Positions 1-11,282 of a DNA stretch of 64,000 nt are shown one piece after another (position 1 is the stretch's first letter; each line of letters opens with the position of its first letter). This DNA is from Adiantum capillus-veneris (lineage: Eukaryota > Streptophyta > Polypodiopsida > Polypodiales > Pteridaceae). Below the pieces are notes generated by a model. The model had not been told where the DNA came from and did no database searches. It worked only from the letters and a program-made list of their open reading frames with translations. Location: NCBI GenBank assembly GCA_014529385.2, contig CM043946.1, positions 17,438,077 through 17,502,076 on the forward strand, in the 5' to 3' direction. The translations under genes and the position numbers were made by a program.

Positions 1-190
1 TGTGGCGTAGCAAAATTAGCCATCACACCTAGTCCGCGCTGATCTATAACGGATGTCTCGATGCACTAAACTTACGTACCCAGGAAATTGCACCCAATTA
101 GGAATATTCAGTGGTTGGCACATCAGAATGCAACATAGATGCTTACATGTGCATGTAACAAGACACAGAAACATATAGTCGCCGATGAAT

Positions 191-545
191 CTCCCCTTGC
201 AAATAACCATCTTGGTCCGGGCCATGAGCTGTTCAACTAATCCCTAATCACTCCTCCCGCAAATAACCTAAAGAGGTCCAGGCCATGAGATATGGAGGCC
301 GTTTACACAACACTCCCCAGACCGCAGCTTGCGTCGCTTGGAGGTGCTGAGAGTAGCCACTACTCATACTATTTCTTTCTCAATACTCCCCTATAAATAA
401 CCATCCAAGTTTGGGCCATGAGTAAAAAAGCAGCACTTTTCAAACATTCAATACTCCCCCCCCGCAAATACCACAAGGGTCCGGGCCATGAGTATGTGCA
501 GGCATTATCAAGCATCATTTCTCTTTAGTATCCCTCCCGGGAGTA
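191..545. repeat. Iterated CTCCC...GCCATGAG motif
   Basis: A motif of about 36 bases recurs at 191-228, 254-289, 386-422 and 454-493. It begins CTCCC, continues with (G)CAAATAACC or a variant, and ends GGTCC.GGCCATGAG. A partial copy lies near 535. Spacing is uneven (about 63, 132 and 68), so this is not a simple tandem satellite. The function is unknown; it lies inside or beside the family D element. Confidence 0.6.
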
Positions 546-1174
546 AATACTAAATCACAAATCATTGAAACCAGTATCAAAACTAGAGTCAAGCAATTCT
601 CAAATCGGCACTTGTTAGATTTACGCAACTCTATTGCTTCACACAAGTCTAGGACACTTCCTTGTACGGCTAGTGTCTGGCCACCCATAGCATAGGTTGT
701 ACCTTGTCTGGCCGCCCGAGTTTGGGGCCGGTCGCCCACTTGAGTTGGGCGCCCACCTTGGGCACTCATATATATGGGGCCAGACATTTCATTTATATCT
801 GATCATTGTAGGGGTCTTCTTGTTCTGGTAGTCGTAGGGGGCTGATCGCCCCCTCTTCCCTACAATAGCGTTTTGTGGTGTTAGGTGCAGCGGAATGAAT
901 GTTGTTCTTTCCCGAACTGAGTGTAAAAACAACTCCTTGTCGTAAAAGAAGTGCCAATAGACCTGCAAGTGTCCTGCCCAATAGGATCTGTGGTGTCTGT
1001 AGTCAAACCGTCTAGAGGAAATGGAGAAGCCCAGGACCCGTCATGAGAATGATTAGAAGCTTGTCAATGCATGAACCTGCAACCCAGTGTGGCCAAGTGG
1101 CTAAAGTGTGAAAAACTCCAGGAAGGCCAGATGTAGTAATCTGTGCCGTACACGTCCTCCGAATCAAGGAAAGT

Positions 1175-1460
1175 CAGACTAAGCAGTCTGCACTGTGGAA
1201 GCTACCGTAAAGCTGCAGTAGTCGCCAAGAGACTGCACGGACCACCACCAGATGGTGTCCTGTCAATAGGTAGGGTAATCCAAGATGAGAGGAAAGCCAG
1301 ACTAAGCACTCTACATTGTGAAGGGTCTCTAAGAAGAGGTGTGGTCAGACTAAGCTGTCTGCACCGTAATTATCCTGTAAAAGTAGGGAAGCCAGATTGA
1401 GAAGTCTGCGCTAAGGAAAATCTGGGAATCAGTGGCCAGACCAAGTTGTCTGCGCCGACC
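1175..1460. repeat. Array of short CAGAC...GTCTG hairpin motifs in family D
   Basis: Copies of a 16-base inverted motif, CAGAC-(n)6-GTCTG or a close variant, start near 1175, 1298, 1346, 1393 and 1437. The last four are spaced 44-48 bases. Variants occur in the second family D copy between 42085 and 42560. Each unit could fold into a small stem-loop in RNA. The array is seen directly; any role is unknown. Confidence 0.55.
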
Positions 1461-2045
1461 TGCCTGTAACTCTTGCCTCCAGTCCTCCGGTGTAAACCAA
1501 AGCATAATCCCGCCAACAATGCCACTAGACTTGGCCGGGTCAGTGTGCCTCTCAAGATGAATGAGCTGGGAGTGGCCTATTGCCCAGGTCGGGGGAGGAG
1601 TCTGCTGTGAGGTTACCGAGAATGAGTATGAGAACCTCTGAAGGTAAAAAGCCAAAGTGTGAAAGAGCAACAACACTACCGTCCAAGCCAAGCTCCGGGT
1701 GACTCCGGAAGTAGTCACATGAATGATGCCCGATCTCCCGCATCTCTTGGGTAAACTTTCAAGAGAGTCCAAAGAACTGAAGTCCCACTGAGTGTGTAGA
1801 TCCAAGCAATGAACCTGTCCAAGAAGAGATCCAAGATCCTCTCCCTAAGTCCATGTAGATGCTCCCGTGTAAGCAAGTGATCTGACGTGTTGAGGTCAGT
1901 GATAAGTGTCTGTCCACACAAGATGGCGGTGTCCTCTCTGGGAATGTTGAAATCCCATATGCCATGAGCATGGCCATATCTCGTGTGAACTCCTCTGATG
2001 AGTGCAAAGGTGTGTCCATAGCAAACACAAGTCACCACCCCCTCT

Positions 2046-2732
2046 TGTCATGTGCACATCTAACCCTATGTGTACGTGGACAAGCTACTTCAGGACAAGG
2101 ACTCAGTTGAGTTAGCTTAGGAAGTGTTCTGGCACTTTTGTGAGTTTGTTCGCAGACCGTGCATGTCCAGGCGCTTAGAGTAGATGGACATCTTTTTGTT
2201 GCACACAACATGATCATCAGATTACCATCAAAACCCATCAGGAGCATTTTTACAGTGCACAGACCTATTTTCCCTATTTTAGCCATTTTTCACTTATTAT
2301 TAATAGGTGACTTTGTTGGGAAACTGGGTAGGGCAATTTGACCAAGCAGGTATATAAGTAAAGCTAGCGCTAGTCTTTTCTGGTAGAAGAGGCAGCAGAG
2401 ACCACAAGTCTAACAATGCACCTTCTGAGCAAGACCCCCCGGCGGAACTCCTAGCATTTTCAGCCATCAGAATCAGCCTGGTGCTTTCATCAACTGCAGA
2501 TCAGCCCCAACATTTTGCAAGTTGCAAATCAGCCTGGCGTTTGCAGATCTCCAAGCGTTTAATGCAGCAGATACCGATTTCAGTCATAGCGTTTTGGGAA
2601 CATAGACCAACCCTAGCGATGGCAATTTCCGGCGACAGATCTTATGTCACAAATGGGAGGGAACACAAATAATCAACAAGATGAAAATAAATAATCTTTC
2701 AACTAAACAGAGTTGAGGGAGAAGTTCGACAC
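2046..2732 (+). repeat. LTR of family E, split by the Copia insertion
   Basis: It starts TGTCATGTGCACATC and matches the solo LTR that starts at 13522. They share the CCCTATGTGT...GTGGACAAGC stretch, the CAGGAGCATTTTTACAGTGC stretch and a TATATA box-like sequence near 2350. The later part carries several GCGTTTTCAGC-type repeats that characterise this family. The Copia element at 2738 interrupts it. The resumption after 8315 and the right end could not be fixed, so it is not known whether this is a solo LTR or the 5' LTR of an element. Confidence 0.6.
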
Positions 2733-2737
2733 AGTAT

Positions 2738-3012
2738 TGATGATCGCGCGGTGGTGTGTGCAAGTGAAAGAGGACGCGAGGAAGTGCAATGTGTGTGCAG
2801 AGAGGGGAGGCTAAGAGCAGTAGGAGAGGAAGCGCTAGCAGAAGAAGACGGAGGGAGAGAGCTCGAGTTTTTGGGGAAAACTCAATAAGTGAGTTTTGGG
2901 TTTTCCCACTTTTATTATAAGTGACCATTAAAAAATGTGTCCAGGTTCAATATGAACTTGGACAAAGTATAAAAATGTACAAAAAGGGGTTATTTAGGCC
3001 TTTAACCCAACA
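2738..3012 (-). repeat. 3' LTR of the Copia element
   Basis: On the minus strand it begins TGTTGGGTTAAAGGCC and ends in CATCA. It pairs with 8021-8310 over its whole length but lacks about 15 bases present in the other copy near 8230. Confidence 0.95.
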
Positions 3013-3023
3013 ACCTCCCACTT
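3013..3023 (-). promoter_or_regulatory. Polypurine tract of the Copia element
   Basis: The minus strand reads AAGTGGGAGGT immediately before the 3' LTR, the expected place for the plus-strand primer. Confidence 0.8.
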
Positions 3024-3047
3024 AAAGGCATAAATGGCGCCTTTAAG

Positions 3048-6000
3048 CTACGTGACTCCCACCATCTCTATGCATAAATGATGTTGTGCTTTGGGTAAGC
3101 ACTTAGTGAGAGCATCAGCTGGATTTTGTGATGTATGGACCTTAACCAATGTAATAAGGCCATCCTCAAGCACTTCTCGTATGAAGTGATACCGCACATC
3201 AATATGCTTTGTGCGTGCATGAAACATGGCGTTCTTTGCCAGACATATAGCACTCTGGCTATCACAACCAAGCATAGGTGCCTTGGCAGGCAAACCAAAC
3301 TCACTGCATAGGCGTGCTAACCAAATAGCTTCTTTGAAGCCTCAGTGGCTGAAATATATTCAGCCTCTGTCGTAGACAATGCAACAATCTTTTGCAATCT
3401 AGAACACCATGAAACAACACCTCCCGCAAGAGTAAATACATAGCCACTTGTGGATTTCCGTGTATCCACATCACCAGCCATGTTAAAGTCACAAAATCCC
3501 TTCAACTCCATTGGTCCTTTACCATAGCAGAGGCATTTGTTTTTAGTCCCTTTCAAGTACCTCATAATGGACTTCACTGCATCCCAATGCAACCTGCCTG
3601 GATTAGCCATAAACCGGCTCACAACTCCCACTGCATGGGCTATGTCAGGCCTAGTAGCAACCATAGCATACATAAGTGAACCACAAGCTGAAGCATAAGG
3701 CACACTTTGCATGTCATTGGCTTCTTCCTTTGACTTGGGACAATCATCCTTGGAAATTTTAACATATGGCTGTAATGGCACACCAAGATGCTTTGCTTCA
3801 GCCATGTTAAATCTGTCCAGCACCTTTTCAATGTACTTTTCTTGAGACAAATACAATAGGCACTTGTCTCTTTGCCGTGTAACACGCACTCCAAGTATAT
3901 GTTCAGCTGCCCCAAGGTCTTTCATTGAAAACGCAGATTTCAGCTGCCTTTTAAGAGCATCAACAGTGCTTCTTTTCTTTGCAGCTATCAACATATCGTC
4001 TACATAGAGCACAAGAATGATAGGGCTGCCATCCTTATCACGTTTGGTATACAAACAATGGTCTACATGGCTTCTTTTGTAACCATGTTTAAGCATGAAG
4101 CGATCAAACTTCTTGTACCACTGTTTACATGATTGTTTCAGCCCATACAAGCTTCTATTGAGCATACATACCAAATGTTCCTTGCCAGGGATGACAAAAC
4201 CCTCGGGTTCCTTCATGTAAAGCTCTTCTTCCACATCACCATGCAAGAAAGTGGTATGTACATCCATTTGGTCCATTTCCAAATCAAGAGCAGCCACAAT
4301 GGCAAACAATACACGCAAAGTGGTCATCTTCACAACAGGAGAGAACACTTCCTGAAAGTCTATGCCCTTGGTTTGAACATATCCCTTTGCCACAAGCCTT
4401 GCCTTATACTTGGGTTTTGCATCAAGAGTTTTGATTTTATACACCCATTTGTTAGGAATAGCCTTCCTTCCTTTGCTTTGGGCAATTCAACCAAATCCCA
4501 AGTATGATTAGCATGCAAAGCTTTAATCTCTTCCTGCATAGCAAGCTCCCACTTGTCGCTGTGCTCACATGTCTTTGCCTCTTTATACATAAGAGGCTCT
4601 CTCTCATCTGTCAACATAATGTAATGTAAAGAGAGGTCATATCGACTCACAGGCCGTCTTTGACGAGTAGAGCGTCTCACCCAATGATCCACATTATCCG
4701 GCAATGGGTTTACATCAGGTGGCACTACAAAATCATCAACAATGGGTTGTTGTACATCATTTTCAGCACCATTTTCAGCATTGTTTCTTGGCTGCAATTT
4801 CCCTTCAGGAGCCTCAATTTGCTGTCCAACATCATCTGGCTCAAACACCACTGGATCATCTACATTTTCAGCCATTTGTGGTGCATTCTGAGGGTAAAAA
4901 ATAGGCCTAACAGGTGGCTGGTCATGCTGAAATTTCACCCTTTTATGGTCATGCTTTGAGGCACAATTGTTTTGAAGCAGCCTTGCCTCATTAAAAACAT
5001 CTCGGCTGCGTACAACCCTTTTGAGCTGAGGTAACCAAATCCGGTAGCCCATTTCGCCTTCTTCACCATATCCCATGATGAGGCCTTTAATGGACTTCGC
5101 ATCTAGTTTACTCCTCAACTCAGGTCTAACATGCTCAAAAGCTTCGCAACCAAAAATGCGTAAGTGATCATATGAAGCAGGCTTGCCAGACCAAACCTCT
5201 ACAGGGATGTCACCTTTCAAAGACATGTGAGGGGATCGATTGCATATATGCACTGCAGTTTTCAAAGCTTCTCCCCAAAATCCATGAGAGAGATTAGCTG
5301 TGGACAGCATGCATCTCACCCTCTCTCAAAGTGTCCTATTGAATCTTTCAGCCACACCATTAGACGAGGGGCTGTATGGCACAGTAAGCTCTCTCTTAAT
5401 GCCCAAATTTTCACAAAACTTGTTAAATTCAGCACTTGTGTACTCCCCCCCATTGTCTGTACGCAAGCATTTTAGCTTTCTACCAGTTTGGGTGGTCACA
5501 AATGCATGAAATCTCTTAAACGCAGCAAAGGCTTCATCCTTAGACTTAAGAAAATAAACCCAAATTTTCCTAGAATGATCATCAACAAAAGAGACAAAAT
5601 AACATGCACCACCCATAGACTTAGTAGGCATGCTACATACATCAGAATGTACAAGATCAAGCACACAAGATTTACGAGAGACACCAGAGTAATAAGAATG
5701 GTTTACTTGCTTGCCATATTGACATTCATTAGAAAAATCAAGCTTTGTGCCTTTAGCATCAAGCTTGTTCAAAGTACAAAGCTTAGAAAGGCCCTTTTGG
5801 CTCATATGGCCAAGCCTCTTGTGCCACAACTCCATGTGAGAGTTAATTTCAGCCAATGCAATAAACTTGCCCAACACGGCCTTTCCATGCATGTAGTAAA
5901 GTGTCCCTTTCTTTGTGCCCTTTACAATCAGCCTTGAGCCTTCGGTCATTTTCCATGACCCTCTCTCAAACAAGATGCTGTAACCATGCATATCCATATG

Positions 6001-7263
6001 ACCAACAGAAAGCAGACTCTTCTTGATTCCCGGCACATATTGAACATCATGCAAGACAAGCTCATTTGTGCCATCTATGGAGAGATGCACAGTGCCAATA
6101 CCCTCAATGGAACATGCATGATTGTTTCCAAGGTATACATGGCCACGCTTGCCTGCATCAAAAGTAGAGAAACACTCCTTGATAGGAGTCACATGAAATG
6201 AAGCACCAGAATCAACAATCCAAGTTTGGGACAATGCATCATTGACAATCAACAAAGCATCAATAAGATCACTCTTGGTGATGTGCATATCCATTGAATG
6301 AACATTTAGAGAGGCATCAAAGTCATAAGCATCATCATCTGACAAAGTGGCACACAAGATGTCCTCTACATCTGACAGCTCCTCAATCACGACACTAGAA
6401 GCCACATTGGCCTTCTCTTTGTCCTTTGAGCTATCCTGTGCATCTGCCTTGACTTCCTTCTTCTCTTTCTTTTTGTCTCCACCATTCTTTTTCCTTTCTA
6501 ACTCAGCTTTATAGTACCTGCAATCGGGTTTCTTGTGACCTTTCCTGCCACATTGATAACAAGTCACATCACCCTTGCCTTTGCTTGCATTTCCCCTTTC
6601 TTTATTATTTCTCTTACTCCTTTGTGCATAAGCATTCTTCTTTTCTGTCCTGCCTCTAACCATGTTGGCAGAGCTGTCTCCCTCTCCACTTGCTTTCCTC
6701 CTGATTTCTTCATTCAAGATAGAATCCCTAACACCATCAAAGGTCAAATTGGGGTTATTGGACAACGAAACCACCAAAGTTTCCCATGACTCAAGTAAGG
6801 TCATAAGCAAGAAGATAGCTTTCAACTTATCATCAAAAGGGGGCAAGCCAGAATCCTGTAACTGCGACAAAGTACCTGCGAACAATGACAAGTGCTCTAC
6901 CGCGCTCTTGGACTCATCTAGTTGCATGCCAACAAGTTTTCGCATCAAGTGCACCTGGTTGACAGGCGTTGTATTTTCATACATTCCCTTTAACTTTTCC
7001 CACACATCAAAAGCAGTCGTGAGACCTTTCACATCAATGATGGTCTCATCTGTCATGGCCATTTCAATGTATGTAACAACTTTCCTGTTCATGCTAACCC
7101 ATGCTTCATCTGTCATATTTTGTGGCTTCACCTGTTCAAGTGCCCCTTCGCAATCCGTAAGAAATAGGATTCCCTGAATCCTGTCTTTCCAAATATCAAA
7201 ACCTGTACTATCAAACCTCCTAGTCTCGAAGAGGTTCTTCACATCCGAAGAAGATGAGGCCAT
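3048..7263 (-). pseudogene. Copia gag-pol polyprotein, disrupted
   Basis: The frame opens at the ATG at 7263 with a UBN2-type gag. A CCHC knuckle (CYQCGRKGHKKPDC) is at residues 235-248, and protease DSGASFHVT at 351-359. The GAG pre-integrase/zinc region has LWHKRLGHMS (His481, His486). The first Cys of its CxxC is replaced by Ser (FSNEC, 510-514). Integrase acids are Asp541, Asp603 (RTDNGGEY) and Glu639. A TGA at 5326-5328 breaks the frame just after FNRTL. Reading continues in the same frame to about 4450, where a frameshift precedes the reverse transcriptase (YVDD near 3995). A second frameshift near 3330 falls in RNase H. The tail carries the ADALTK motif and ends at 3048. Domain order is typical Copia. 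Confidence 0.95.
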
Positions 7264-8004
7264 AGTTGCACGAAATAAGAGGGATAATACGCTGATTTTT
7301 TGGGCAAAATGTGCAAAAATCGGAGTATAGCCTCACAGAGATGTGCACTACAGCTCCAAATGGTCACAGGAGCAATTTGGGGCAAAATAGGACGATTTGG
7401 GCACAAAATTCAATTTCTGAAATTTATACGCAGGAAATTTCAGCGAGCGAATTTGTGCTCGAAAACAACGGATTTAGTTGTTTTTAGCCTCAGAAGACAT
7501 ACAGAAGGCTAATACACAGCCTTTAGAAGCATGTAAGCGCAAAAGCCTCAATTTGTAGCATCAAAATTGCATGAAATTGAGCTACAAATGGTCATACATT
7601 GACAAAATTTGTCAAATGTGCGTAGATTGCATCGATTTGCACTTTTCCGAATGTAATCGCACCATAAAAACACTTGCAAAAACCTGCGTAAATCTGAAAT
7701 TTGCTTAAAACACCTGTTTTATGGCTTATTTTTCGGCAATTTCAGGGTTTTCGGGTAGCGGGGACTTAGCGAAAGTATTCCCACACCTTAATACATAATT
7801 TGCAAAACCTGTATTTTCACTGTCATAACTTGTAATTTCTTGTTTTTGACCTAATTTCAGCCTGTTTTAGGTCAATTTGGGTTGCCGGGAGCTCTTTGGT
7901 GTTCGGGGTCGAGTCCTTTGGCGACGAAATTGCAAAATCTCGCGATAAAGTTGACCTTCTTGGCTGAAATTCAGCGTTTTCAGGTTTGGGGGCAAACCCC
8001 AATC

Positions 8005-8018
8005 GAGCTCTGATACCA
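8005..8018 (-). promoter_or_regulatory. Primer-binding site, initiator tRNA-Met, Copia element
   Basis: The minus strand reads TGGTATCAGAGCTC two bases inside the 5' LTR. This is the standard initiator-tRNA-Met site of plant Copia elements. Confidence 0.93.
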
Positions 8019-8020
8019 GT

Positions 8021-8310
8021 TGATGAGCGCGCGGTGGTGTGTGCAAGTGAAAGAGCACGCTGGAAGTGCAGTGTGTGTGCAGAGAGGGGAGGCGAAGAGC
8101 AGTAGAAGAGGAAGCGCTAGCAGAAGAAGAGGGAGAGAGAGAGCTCACGTTTTTGGGGAAAACTCAATAATCGAGTTTTGGGTTTTCCCACTTTTATTAT
8201 AAGTGGCCTTTAAAAAATGTGTCCAGGTTCATATTTGTCTAAGTTCAATATGAACCTGGACAAAGTATTAAAATGTACAAAAAGGGGTTATTTAGGCCTT
8301 TAACCCAACA
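8021..8310 (-). repeat. 5' LTR of the Copia element
   Basis: It runs from TGTTGGG on the minus strand at 8310 to CATCA at 8021. It matches 2738-3012 and is flanked by the AGTAT duplication at 8311-8315. Confidence 0.95.
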
Positions 8311-8315
8311 AGTAT

Positions 8316-9270
8316 TTGGACCATAAGATGGGCTGGTCTCCCCCCCTTAAAGAGAATCCTTTATTAGGGAGAATCTTTTTACAAGCACAAGAACCGGAGA
8401 AAACTCCTCCGTTCTAATTTCTTGACTCGATGGTCGTTCCTTCCCGTAAGGGAAATCCGAGAGACAAGCTCTCAATCCTTTTTTTGTCTGTACTCGGAGT
8501 TGAGACTCCGCAGACAATTTTCGAATTCCGTTTCCGGAATTCCCAAGCGTAGGCTGAAGCCTTCTCGCTTCTCCTTTGCGATGAAGTACTTGCAAACATA
8601 GATTCCTCACGGGAAAGCGTCTGCTCTTCGTGGAAAGCTCGTTAAAATATTTTGCTTTTTAAGAAAAGCTTCTCAGAATCCATCTTTATTCTTGTGCTTG
8701 CATCTTTACGCGTATTCCTCTTTCCAGTTCGGGTTTCTTGCGAGAGCAACGAGATATTCCCTTTCCGATGCTCTCGTCACCCCATCACGTGACGCATTAG
8801 GAATATTCGTTTCTTGGTCTCTCCTACCAAACTAATGGTAAAACCCCTTTGCGATGCTTAATGTCACCCATCATATGACACATCAGAGTTTTCGGTTCCT
8901 GATGGCTCTCAATCCTTTTTCTGTCTGTACTCGGAGTTGAGACTCTGTAGAAAATTTCCAAATTCCGTTTCCGGAATTCCCAAGCGTAGGCCGAAGCCTT
9001 CCCGCTTCTCCTTCGCAATGAAGTACCTGCAAACACACACACACACAAACACGGGACAACAATTCGTATGGCAAATTCCACAATAGATACTTGTCGCTCT
9101 TTCGGGGGAAAAGCGACTTTTGTGCTTCGTAGGCAGTATCCACAAGTTTGGAGGAGTTTTCATCGGCTTATGCATCCACAAGCATCAGAAGCATTCAGCA
9201 TCAGAAGTCCAGAAAGTATCCACAGGAAGAAGTTTGGCAGCTGTGTCTCACCTTTAAGGGGGGGGGGGGG
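8316..9270. repeat. Non-coding segment with inverted ends and an internal direct repeat
   Basis: The segment begins near 8340 with CCCCCCCTTAAAG and ends near 9252-9264 with its inverse, CTTTAAGGGGGGG. Inside, 8468-8598 is repeated as 8905-9036 (offset 437) with about 90% identity by eye. No reading frame was recognised. It could be the interior of an E-family element, since the G-rich end immediately precedes an E LTR and could be its purine tract, or a separate foldback element. The remaining sequence shows nothing else I can name. Confidence 0.5.
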
Positions 9271-11282
9271 TATCGCGTGTGCATTACACTTTCGCCACGT
9301 GGACAAGCGACTGCTACCGTCTAGCGTCAGTCTTAGTCTAGCGTAGGACCCAGCCAGACACTTTGTGAGCCTTTAGCAGGACTTGCATGTTCAAACAGGT
9401 CATAGTCGTAGTTGCATACCCTCTCTTGCACAGTACAATCATTCAAGCATTCAAGCATGTGAACTGTCCCTTAAGTCAATTTATTAATAAGTGACACTTT
9501 AGCTTCATTTTTCGTCATGATCGTGGGTTGCAAAGCATGCTGCTCAACCTAGCATTCTGGCAGTATATAGGCAGCATTTTGGCAGTATATAGGCAGCCCA
9601 TTCGGGCGCTTGAAGAGCAAGAAGCAGAAGAAGCAGAAGCAGAACCCGTCGGCAAAACCAGTACCCGCTGTCAGGTGGAGCGGAAGTGTTTAAGGATTTA
9701 GCTCGGATCTAGTACCCCGCACAAACACAAGGTTACTTTACTTCAGTTGAAAGAAATGAATTGAACCGAATGAACATGAGAGACGCAAGAGAGAGAGAAA
9801 AGAGACGACCTCGAATGTCGGGTCCCAAATCCTCAAGAGCCCCTTGCTTTGTTGCCAGAGCAAGTACTTTCTTTATTTCTTGCATAATGCTGATACAATG
9901 ATGCTAAATGCTGATGATGCTGAGATATTGAAGGGTACTGGGGTACTGCGGGGTACTGAGGGTGCTGAGGTACTGATGGGTTCTGTGTCGACGACGACGA
10001 GGTATTGATTGGTTCTGTGTCGATGGCGACGACGACGACGACGAGGTACTGATGGGTTCTATGTCGACGACGATGACGACTACGACGAGGTACTGATCGG
10101 TTCTATGGATCCTTATGCGGAGCTAGGCAAGGGCCGAGCCAAGGCATAAGGGGTACTAGGTATTGGGGTACTGTGTCGATGATGACGACGACGAGGCTAT
10201 GGCTGAATGTTGAAACTGCTAGCGATGTCTATGGCTTGGTTCTGCAACCATGACGAGACTAGGGCTGAAATCTGGTGGCGATTGTGGCCTGAAAACGCTG
10301 GCTGTTTGGGCCGAAAACACTGGTCTTCTGGCTTGAAAATGCTGGTGAGAAAAGGCTGAAAACGCTAGGTGCTGTCCTGCAATCCTGAGTCTGCAGGTTT
10401 TTTTGCTGCTGCTGCCTCCTCTGCCAAATCCCAGCGCTCAAAGGCTTGCCTTTATAAGTGCTGAAAACTGGGTCGAGCACGCTACAATTCAGCCCCCACG
10501 ACCTTGCTTATAAATCGCTGAAACTCACTTATTTATAAATGCCAGCTAAGAGGTGGTTCACATGTAGTACTTGCCTACATGCTGAAATGTTGTATTGTGC
10601 AAGAGAGGGTATGCAACTATGACCGGCTTGGGCATGCACGTCCTGCTAGAGGCTCACAAAGTGCCAGGCTAGGTCCTAAGCTAATGACTCATGCTAGACT
10701 GTAGCAGAAGCATGTCCACGTAGCGCAAGTGAAGTGTGCTGGTGACACCGGCATCGTTTTTCAGCCTTAGCCAGTACCATTGATTCCAGCCCATCAGCAT
10801 TTTCCAGCCTCAGTTAGTACCATCGAATTCAGCCATCATTTGCTAGCATCAGCCTAGCGTTTTCAGCACCATCAGTGCCATCAGTTTCAGCCTTGTCGCA
10901 GTCAAGTTGCAGATTCCATCCCTTCACCATTAGCGTTTGCAAAATTCAGCACTTAGCCTCACAATACCCAGCATCTACCTCAAGTACCATCACTACCCAG
11001 CATCTATAGCAAGTACCCGTCAGCATTCGTCATTCAGGATTGTTGTAACAGCATTGTGCAAGTAATGAAAAGCAAGTATTTGCTTTGGCAACAGAGCAAG
11101 GGGGCCCTTGAGGGTGGTTGGGACCCGACATGTTGTGTCATCTCTCTTTTCTCTCTCTCTGCCTCTCTCTCCTTCATTGTGCTCAATTTAGTTCCTCTTT
11201 TCAAGTGAAGTAAAGTAACCTTGTGTTTGTGCGGAGTTCTAGATCCCAATAAAATCCTTAAACACTTCCGTTGCACCTGACA
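9271..11282 (+). repeat. Family E LTR, split by a second E LTR
   Basis: The left part (9271-9668) follows a run of 13 G residues, which may be a polypurine tract, and matches the start of the other E LTRs (CACGTGGACAAGC, CACTTTGTGAGCCT, CCCTCTCTTGCAC). The right part (10753-11282) carries the GCGTTTTCAGC-rich middle, a CT-rich stretch and the end TTGCACCTGACA. Its last ~250 bases are the inverse of 9669-9950. The inserted E LTR at 9669-10747 explains the split. Confidence 0.65.
9669..10747 (-). repeat. Solo LTR of family E, minus orientation, nested in another E LTR
   Basis: The minus strand starts TGTCACCAGCACACTTC at 10747 and ends CTCCACCTGACA at 9669. The flanking pentamers are CCCGC (9664-9668) and CCGGC (10748-10752), a target duplication with one mismatch. 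It contains GAC-rich trinucleotide runs near 9985-10200 and several GCTGAAAACGCTGG-like repeats. No internal coding region remains, so this is an LTR left by recombination. Confidence 0.75.

Larger units (their letters stand above)
1..2045 (-). mobile_element. Partial non-coding LTR element, family D copy 2 (internal region)
   Basis: About 905-2027 is colinear with 41815-43095, the interior of the better bounded family D element further right. They share the stretches after the CCCGAA near 910 and 41820, the CCAGATGGTG stretch near 1250, and the block near 1700-2000. Orientation is taken from that copy, whose primer site is on the minus strand. No long reading frame exists and no retroelement domain could be recognised, so this is a non-coding (LARD/TRIM-like) element. 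The left end lies outside the window and the right end is cut by an E-family LTR at 2046. The 1-900 part has no partner that I found. Confidence 0.6.
2738..8310 (-). mobile_element. Ty1/Copia LTR retrotransposon, complete structure, coding frame broken
   Basis: Two similar LTRs (2738-3012 and 8021-8310) bound the element. A 5-bp target duplication AGTAT lies at 2733-2737 and 8311-8315. A primer site for initiator tRNA-Met sits inside the right LTR and a purine tract inside the left one, so transcription runs right to left. The interior encodes gag, protease, integrase, reverse transcriptase and RNase H in Copia order. The LTRs differ at roughly 15-18 sites plus one ~15-bp indel by eye, so the insertion is not brand new. 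One in-frame stop and two frameshifts make it non-autonomous. It landed in a family E LTR. Confidence 0.95.

Noticed and set aside
191-545. CRISPR-like array
   Set aside because: Spacing is irregular, repeats are imperfect, no cas genes, and the context is plant retroelement DNA.
8005-8018. Possible tRNA gene traces at TGGTATCAGAGC sites (also 27134, 43881, 25491)
   Set aside because: These are complements of a tRNA 3' end placed next to LTRs, i.e. primer-binding sites; no cloverleaf is present.
2046-11282. One E element with 5' LTR at 2046 and 3' LTR at 9271-11282
   Set aside because: The flanking pentamers CCTCT (2041-2045) and TGGCT (11283-11287) do not match, no primer site follows the first LTR, and the 5' LTR end could not be located.
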